Position numbers and translations under genes: made by a program. The notes below the pieces were generated by a model. It searched no databases, was not told where the DNA came from, and saw nothing but the letters and a program-made list of their open reading frames with translations. This document shows positions 59,287-64,000 of a stretch of 64,000 bases of DNA, one piece after another (positions within the stretch are counted from its first letter, which is position 1; every line of letters begins with the position of its first letter). The stretch is from Liberiplasma sp046541015 (lineage in GTDB: Bacteria; Bacillota_I; Bacilli_A; Izemoplasmatales; Izemoplasmataceae), in NCBI GenBank assembly GCA_046541015.1, contig JBKHEA010000003.1, forward strand, positions 53,805 to 117,804, read 5' to 3'.

Positions 59287-60501
59287 CTATATATCTTCTC
59301 TTATTAATGGCATACTCATACATCTAGGGCCACCTCGACCTCTAGATAGTTCACTTGATGGAATCTCTATAACTTTTACACCTTTTTCTTTAAATAATGC
59401 ATTGGTAATGTGATTTCTTGAATATACAATAACTTTGCCTGGTTCAACAGCTAAAGTATTCGCCCCATCATTCCATTGTTCACGTTCACTATGAACAACA
59501 TCACTACCTCCACAATGAATAAGTTCTACTTCAGTTTTTAAGTGTTTTTGTAAGATTTCTTCTAGTGTCGTAATCACTTTTTCTACATGAATTTCTTCTT
59601 TACCTTTTGTAATTTCAAAAATAGTTAACTTTTTCATTATCCCTGGATGAATCGCAAATTTGTTATGATCGAGTTGAGTAAAAACCGTATCTAGATGCAT
59701 GAAAGCTCTTGTTTTAGGAATATTAAAAGCTAATATAGTTTTAAAAGATTCATCCTTTTCATAAAGGTTTTCTGCGATATGTTGAATAGCTCTTGGGTCT
59801 GTTCGTTTGGATATACCAATGGCTAATGTATCTTTGTTTAAAACTAAAACATCGCCACCTTCCATATGATATCGATAGTCTCTTTGATAATACTTTGGAA
59901 TTAAACTATCTTTAAATCTAGGATGATACTTAAACATATAGTCACTAAATATGGTTTCACGTCTTCTGGTTTCTGTATACATTTTATTAATAGCTACCCC
60001 ATTGCCAATGGTTGCGAATGGATCTCTTTGAAATAAGATATTAGGCATTGGATCAGTGAAAAATGGATATTCATCTTCAAGCATATCCATAATTGAACTA
60101 CGATTTCTTATTTTTACATCGTGAGTTCTTATACCCTCAATCATTTTCTCTACCATCTCTTTAGGTGAAAGCGACTTTAGAAAATTAAAAAGAGCTGTTC
60201 TTACAGATTTTGACTTAACATGGGCTTCATCAATAAATTGTTCAATGAAACCATCAATTATGTGCGGATTTGATTCAAGTGCTGTAGCAACCATATCCGT
60301 AATATATAGTACTTCAACCCCTTCTTTTCTTAACACATCCGCAAAGGCGTCATGTTCTTCTTGAGCGACTTTTAGATAGGGAATATCATCAAACAGTAAT
60401 TTTTCTAAAATCATAGGGGTTAAGTTTTCTAATTCTTTACCTGGTCTATGTAATAACACAGTTTTTAATTTTCCAATTTCTGAATAAACATTTAACTTCA
60501 T
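59287..60501 (-). CDS. arcA: arginine deiminase
   Basis: A 404-residue deiminase. Substrate and catalytic residues are visible in FQRDPFATIGNGVAINKM, MEGGDVLVL, FMHLDTVFTQLD and the C-terminal GRGGPRCMSMPLIRE with nucleophile Cys394. It converts arginine to citrulline and ammonia. Length is normal. It starts 13 bases after alr, joining the deiminase pathway to the racemase genes in one transcript. ArcD antiporter is not in the operon. Confidence 0.97.
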   Translation of the reverse strand: MKLNVYSEIGKLKTVLLHRPGKELENLTPMILEKLLFDDIPYLKVAQEEHDAFADVLRKEGVEVLYITDMVATALESNPHIIDGFIEQFIDEAHVKSKSVRTALFNFLKSLSPKEMVEKMIEGIRTHDVKIRNRSSIMDMLEDEYPFFTDPMPNILFQRDPFATIGNGVAINKMYTETRRRETIFSDYMFKYHPRFKDSLIPKYYQRDYRYHMEGGDVLVLNKDTLAIGISKRTDPRAIQHIAENLYEKDESFKTILAFNIPKTRAFMHLDTVFTQLDHNKFAIHPGIMKKLTIFEITKGKEEIHVEKVITTLEEILQKHLKTEVELIHCGGSDVVHSEREQWNDGANTLAVEPGKVIVYSRNHITNALFKEKGVKVIEIPSSELSRGRGGPRCMSMPLIREDI

Positions 60502-60514
60502 ATTGTTTCACCCT

Positions 60515-61585
60515 TTACTTAATATAAATTCTTGGCACTCTTTTTGAAATCAAACAAACAATTTCATAATTAATCGTACCAAGTCTTTTCGCTACATCAT
60601 CAATAGTAATGAGATTAGATCCCATGATAATAACTTCATCTCCTATATTAACATTTGCATCAATTTTTACAAAAGTTTGATCCATGCAAACTCTACCGAC
60701 TATCTCATATTTGTTCCCATTAATTTCAACATATCCCCCTTGATTTTTTCTTATCAATCCATCCGCATACCCAAGGGGTAAGATAGCGATGATTTCATCC
60801 TCAAAAGCTTGATAAGTTATTCCGTATCCCAAATAGTCATTTTTCTTAAGTGCCTTTATTTCAACCACTTGAGTGATTAGTTTAAAAGCTGGTTTTAAAT
60901 GGGATTGATCTTCATCTAAAGATAGACCATATAGTGAGATTCCTAAACGGGAATGTGTAGTTTCAGTTATAGCATGTTCATATTTTAAAGTAGATGAAGA
61001 GTTAGAGGCGTGAATCATCTTTACATCATAAGGTAAGTTATGAATAAGTGATTGAAATAATCTTAGTTGTTTTTGATAGTAAGTAATATCTGAATCAGCA
61101 GTAGCAAAATGTGTGTAAATGCCTTCAATATTAATATTATCCTTATGTTTTAAAGCTTGCATTAAATCATAAACTTCATCAGTTTTAGTTAAACCTAATC
61201 GGTGCATTCCACTATCAAACTTAATGTGACATTTAAGATTTAAATCAGACTTTACTAAAGCATCTTTAATTTTATAGGTGTGGATAGTAAAGGTTAGGTG
61301 CTGATCAGATAAAACTTTAAACATGAATTCATCGACAACCCCCATAACCAATATATCCACTTCTTTATTCAATGCTCTAATTTCTAATGCTTCTTCAATC
61401 AAACTCACCGCAAAGTAATTAATTCCTTTTTTTATCAGAAACGAAACAACTTCTTTAAGACCATGACCGTAAGCATCCGCTTTTACTACCGGGATGATTT
61501 TTTTATTAGAAGTGGATGTGGCATGAATATAATTATCATATATATGATTCAAATTTATAATTGCCTTTGTTGGTCGATAGTTCAT
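60515..61585 (-). CDS. alr: alanine racemase
   Basis: A 356-residue PLP enzyme. Lys35 in VVKADAYGHG binds PLP and Tyr254 in YLGYGITYQA is the second catalytic base. RIGISLYG-type, MDQTFVKI and C-terminal NYEIVCLISKRVPRIY motifs are intact. It interconverts L- and D-alanine. It sits between ornithine racemase and arcA with short gaps (13 bases each), so its likely role here is handling D-alanine formed by ornithine oxidation, and not only wall synthesis. Strict substrate choice (alanine, serine, other) cannot be read from sequence. Confidence 0.93.
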   Translation of the reverse strand: MNYRPTKAIINLNHIYDNYIHATSTSNKKIIPVVKADAYGHGLKEVVSFLIKKGINYFAVSLIEEALEIRALNKEVDILVMGVVDEFMFKVLSDQHLTFTIHTYKIKDALVKSDLNLKCHIKFDSGMHRLGLTKTDEVYDLMQALKHKDNINIEGIYTHFATADSDITYYQKQLRLFQSLIHNLPYDVKMIHASNSSSTLKYEHAITETTHSRLGISLYGLSLDEDQSHLKPAFKLITQVVEIKALKKNDYLGYGITYQAFEDEIIAILPLGYADGLIRKNQGGYVEINGNKYEIVGRVCMDQTFVKIDANVNIGDEVIIMGSNLITIDDVAKRLGTINYEIVCLISKRVPRIYIK

Positions 61586-61598
61586 ATTATCTCACCCC

Positions 61599-62657
61599 TT
61601 AAAGGTAGGTTTTTGTGACATACTTTGAAGTCATTAAACTAAGCAGGCTACCATAGGTTACATTAAATAATAAACGATCGCCTACTTGGTAATCTAAAGA
61701 AGCATGCGTTAAATCGACAATAATATGATCACTACTGCTTCCAATAAGTCTAATACTTTCATCAACAGGAATAATTTCATGGAAATCAACATCCTGTCTT
61801 CCTAATGCAATGATACCTCTTTTCATTAATCCTAAATCGCTAAATATAGGGGTTTCCCCGAATGCATTCATACCTATTCTTCCTTCAGGAATTGACGGTT
61901 TTAACTTAACCTCAATAAGATCAGCTTCTAGTGTAAAAATATCTTTATATAAATCGTTAATTTGCTTTCCATAAGAAGTTTCTCTACCTAGCACTAAAGC
62001 TTCCCCGATACGTAAATTGTTTATGTAGGGAACTTTTTCACCACTATTGATTAAATGAAGATGTGAAGAATTGCCCCCTGAAACAATATTAAACTCTACA
62101 TTTAGTGTTGTTTTAATTGTTTTGATGATATCAATAAGTTTTTTAAGCGTTTCTTTTTCTGGGATAATCCCACCAAAACATGTTAAGTTTGTTCCAATAC
62201 CAACTAAGTCAATATACTTTAGTGATTTGATTTTTTTAATGGTTTCAATAATGGTTTCTTTGTAATAGATTCCTTCACGCAAATCACCAATGTCAATCAT
62301 AATAATAATCTCGTGAGTTTTTTGATACTTTTTCGCAGTTTCATTTAAAGCTTCAATAGTTACAAGTTCAGAGTTTAAAGATATTTCACTGTTTAAAACA
62401 ACTTCATCAAGATTATTTATAGAAGGTAATCTTAGTAACACCCGCTTTTTGCTTGTTTTCATTGATTTTAAATTTTGGATTCTAGAATCGGCAATATATT
62501 TTACTGAGGAATCGTTAATAACATCAATTAAAGGTTGGTCCGCACAAAAGACTTTAGTCACTGCCATCATAGTAATACCAAAAGACTCTAACAAACTATT
62601 AAGTGTGTTTAAATTGTGTTTGAATTTATTCAGGTTAATGGTTAGTTTGGGATACAT
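61599..62657 (-). CDS. orr: ornithine racemase (PLP, fold-III)
   Basis: A 352-residue alanine-racemase-like barrel with PLP Lys35 (AVTKVFCAD). It closely follows the clostridial ornithine racemase along its length: YIADSRIQNL, IIMIDIGDLREG, GIGTNLTCFGGIIP, NIVSGGNSSHLHLI, NLRIGEALVLGRE and IIALGRQDVD. Orr makes D-ornithine, the substrate of D-ornithine 4,5-aminomutase. The mutase-reactivator-like gene 8 bases upstream and arcABC downstream support this over other racemase activities. Confidence 0.88.
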   Translation of the reverse strand: MYPKLTINLNKFKHNLNTLNSLLESFGITMMAVTKVFCADQPLIDVINDSSVKYIADSRIQNLKSMKTSKKRVLLRLPSINNLDEVVLNSEISLNSELVTIEALNETAKKYQKTHEIIIMIDIGDLREGIYYKETIIETIKKIKSLKYIDLVGIGTNLTCFGGIIPEKETLKKLIDIIKTIKTTLNVEFNIVSGGNSSHLHLINSGEKVPYINNLRIGEALVLGRETSYGKQINDLYKDIFTLEADLIEVKLKPSIPEGRIGMNAFGETPIFSDLGLMKRGIIALGRQDVDFHEIIPVDESIRLIGSSSDHIIVDLTHASLDYQVGDRLLFNVTYGSLLSLMTSKYVTKTYL

Positions 62658-62665
62658 ATTGCCTC

Positions 62666-64000
62666 CTAATTACTAAATGACTTATTCAAAAGTGTTTGTC
62701 CTATTAGTGGATATTTCAATGACAATACACCTATGCTTGCCATAATATAATGACGGTCAATTAGTATTTTAATATTTTCTTTTGGCATAAGTTTATGAGG
62801 GTTTTGTCTTATGTAGTCGTATATAATTTGTTTGGTATCATTCAAATGTACTAAAGGACCTCCAGTTAGGATGATTGTATTCAACTGTGTTAGGTCTTTA
62901 CCTTCTGGGATGATTTTTTGTCCACTTGATGTATATACCTTTTTTTCATCTCCAACATGACGATCTAATGCTTTAAAAACACAATATTTTGTAAGTTCAT
63001 AAACCAGTTTCTCATGAAGTGGCGTTTTAGGAATATAAGTATAATTATTTACTAGATTGTTTAAAGTTTCTTCATCTGTATCTAATTTTTTTATTAAATA
63101 CTTATAATCGAGTAAATTTAGAACATTTTTAAAATTTATAAATACGCCTAAATCACCTTCTACGGTGCGTTTTTCTTTTGCTTCACCTTCAGCATATTTT
63201 TTATATTCATCACTAGCTTCACATACAGAATGAACATCAGTTGTTGCCCCACCTACATCAATTGTCATGATGTTTCCATAAAGGTCATGTAACCTCATAG
63301 TTGATTCCATAACCGAACCCGGAGTTGGCATAATAGAGAGGTTTACCAGTTCTTTTATATGTTCCATTCCCTTAGCGTGAACAATATGTTCTTCGAAGGT
63401 TTCGTAGATTACTTTTCTTAGTGGTAAAATATTGACAAAGTCAACTCTTGGAAATACATTTTCGACTATTTTTAGGTAGTTTGATTGGCTTGATGTTTCA
63501 AAATATTTTTTTATTTTATCGTGATTTGCGATGTTTCCAGCATAGATTAGTGGTATGTTCATAGCTTGTTGTTCGATTTTAATCAAATTATTATAGGCTG
63601 TTTGTTTTTCACCATAGTCAGTTCCTCCAGCTATAATAATCATATTTGGTCCTATATTTTTTATAGAATCGATGTCACTATCATCAATTTCCCCTGCAGT
63701 TACATAGTGGATGTTCGCACCTGCATTTAGGGCTGCTTCTTTTGCGGCTTTTACAGTCATTTCATATACGAGTCCAGATACAGTTACTTTCAAGCCTCCT
63801 GCAGCACTCGATGTCGCAAACATTTCATTGTAAGTTAGATCACTTACACCTATAGAATTTTTTAAGTCATTTAGGGCTTTTTCTAAGCCTTCTCTTACAT
63901 CAGTACTTACAGTTGTGTTAGCAACGCCACGACCTAAAAAAACAGGTTTATCTTTAATATTAAATGCATTGATAATTGTTGTTGTGCTACCAATTTCAGC
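62666..64000 (-). CDS. MutL/GlmL-type mutase reactivating protein, 5' end outside window
   Basis: 444 residues are visible; the frame stays open to the window edge (upstream residues AEIGSTTTIINAF hold the ATP phosphate-1 motif of the actin fold). An internal ATG at 63823 is not the start. Further motifs are ATSSAAGGLKVTV, IIIAGGTDYGEKQ, PTPGSVMESTMRLHDLYGN, TIDVGGATTDVHS (phosphate-2) and IILTGGPLVH. The family (GlmL, and the homologue in ornithine operons) is thought to reactivate adenosylcobalamin mutases. Next to orr it probably serves D-ornithine aminomutase, encoded beyond base 64000. Confidence 0.88.
   Translation of the reverse strand, partial: AEIGSTTTIINAFNIKDKPVFLGRGVANTTVSTDVREGLEKALNDLKNSIGVSDLTYNEMFATSSAAGGLKVTVSGLVYEMTVKAAKEAALNAGANIHYVTAGEIDDSDIDSIKNIGPNMIIIAGGTDYGEKQTAYNNLIKIEQQAMNIPLIYAGNIANHDKIKKYFETSSQSNYLKIVENVFPRVDFVNILPLRKVIYETFEEHIVHAKGMEHIKELVNLSIMPTPGSVMESTMRLHDLYGNIMTIDVGGATTDVHSVCEASDEYKKYAEGEAKEKRTVEGDLGVFINFKNVLNLLDYKYLIKKLDTDEETLNNLVNNYTYIPKTPLHEKLVYELTKYCVFKALDRHVGDEKKVYTSSGQKIIPEGKDLTQLNTIILTGGPLVHLNDTKQIIYDYIRQNPHKLMPKENIKILIDRHYIMASIGVLSLKYPLIGQTLLNKSFSN

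Noticed and set aside
63821..63823. ATG at 63823 as start of the MutL-type gene
   Set aside because: The frame continues upstream to 64000 with the conserved EIGSTTT phosphate-binding motif, so the gene is cut by the window edge.
1..64000. tRNA or rRNA genes, CRISPR arrays, insertion sequences, prophage
   Set aside because: No cloverleaf, rRNA, repeat-spacer or transposase signal was recognised; intergenic gaps are all under 300 bases and explained by control elements.

Overview
The window is an AT-rich, almost one-directional stretch of bacterial chromosome: 77 of 79 genes lie on the minus strand, so transcription runs from high to low coordinates. Protein families and gene order point to a low-GC Firmicutes-type genome, most likely the Acholeplasma/Izemoplasma side of the Mollicutes. 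Examples are the rlmB-sigH-rpmG-secE-nusG run, holB-ricT-trmN6-rsmI-metG, small zinc-type S14, and the ECF transporter module after rplQ. UGA is used as a real stop codon (trmN6, cysS, adk, ecfA2 and the transporter lipoprotein all end in TGA), so this is not a code-4 mycoplasma. The species is not determined. No rRNA, tRNA, CRISPR, insertion sequence or prophage was seen, and no gap exceeds 300 bases.

Layout, in the direction of transcription. (1) 64000-57349: an amino-acid catabolic operon with a MutL-type mutase reactivator (cut by the window end), ornithine racemase, alanine racemase, and arcA-arcB-arcC. Together they suggest arginine is broken down to ornithine with ATP formation, and ornithine then enters the D-ornithine aminomutase route, which yields acetyl-CoA and D-alanine. 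(2) 55662-57328, plus strand: a two-gene ABC uptake system without an ATPase, divergent from a Crp/Fnr-type regulator (54973-55575); a 14-bp perfect palindrome lies between them. (3) 54747-40470: the complete S10-spc-alpha ribosomal cluster (rpsJ to rplQ) with secY, adk, map, infA, rpmJ and rpoA. (4) 40371-30689: ecfA1-ecfA2-ecfT-truA, then tmk-holB-ricT-trmN6-rsmI-metG. (5) 30569-29726: rplM-rpsI. (6) 29632-23555: gltX, a cold-shock gene, cysS-mrnC-rlmB-sigH-rpmG-secE-nusG. (7) 23389-8400: rplK-rplA-rplJ-rplL, rsmC-like, rpoB-rpoC, then rpsL-rpsG-fusA-tuf. (8) 8203-1: an EF-G paralogue, tatD, an HtrA-like lipoprotein, ychF, a small membrane protein, cinA, an alpha/beta hydrolase and the start of a TrpR/YerC-like regulator.

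Control elements are clear. Near-consensus sigma-A promoters with 17-bp spacers precede rplK, rpsL, rpoB, rplM, csp and rpsJ. Intrinsic terminators close nusG, rplL, rpoC, tuf, rpsI, csp, rplQ and others. Ribosomal autoregulation is visible as an L10 leader before rplJ, two L1-binding mimics (before rplK and before rplA), a structured leader before rpsJ, and a terminator-like hairpin in the rpsL leader.

The most unusual content is the arginine-ornithine operon with its own alanine racemase. Also notable are the EF-G paralogue with degenerate GTPase motifs, TruA with a roughly 100-residue N-terminal extension, SecE with two extra membrane segments, and the overlapping terminator and promoter in front of the S10 operon.
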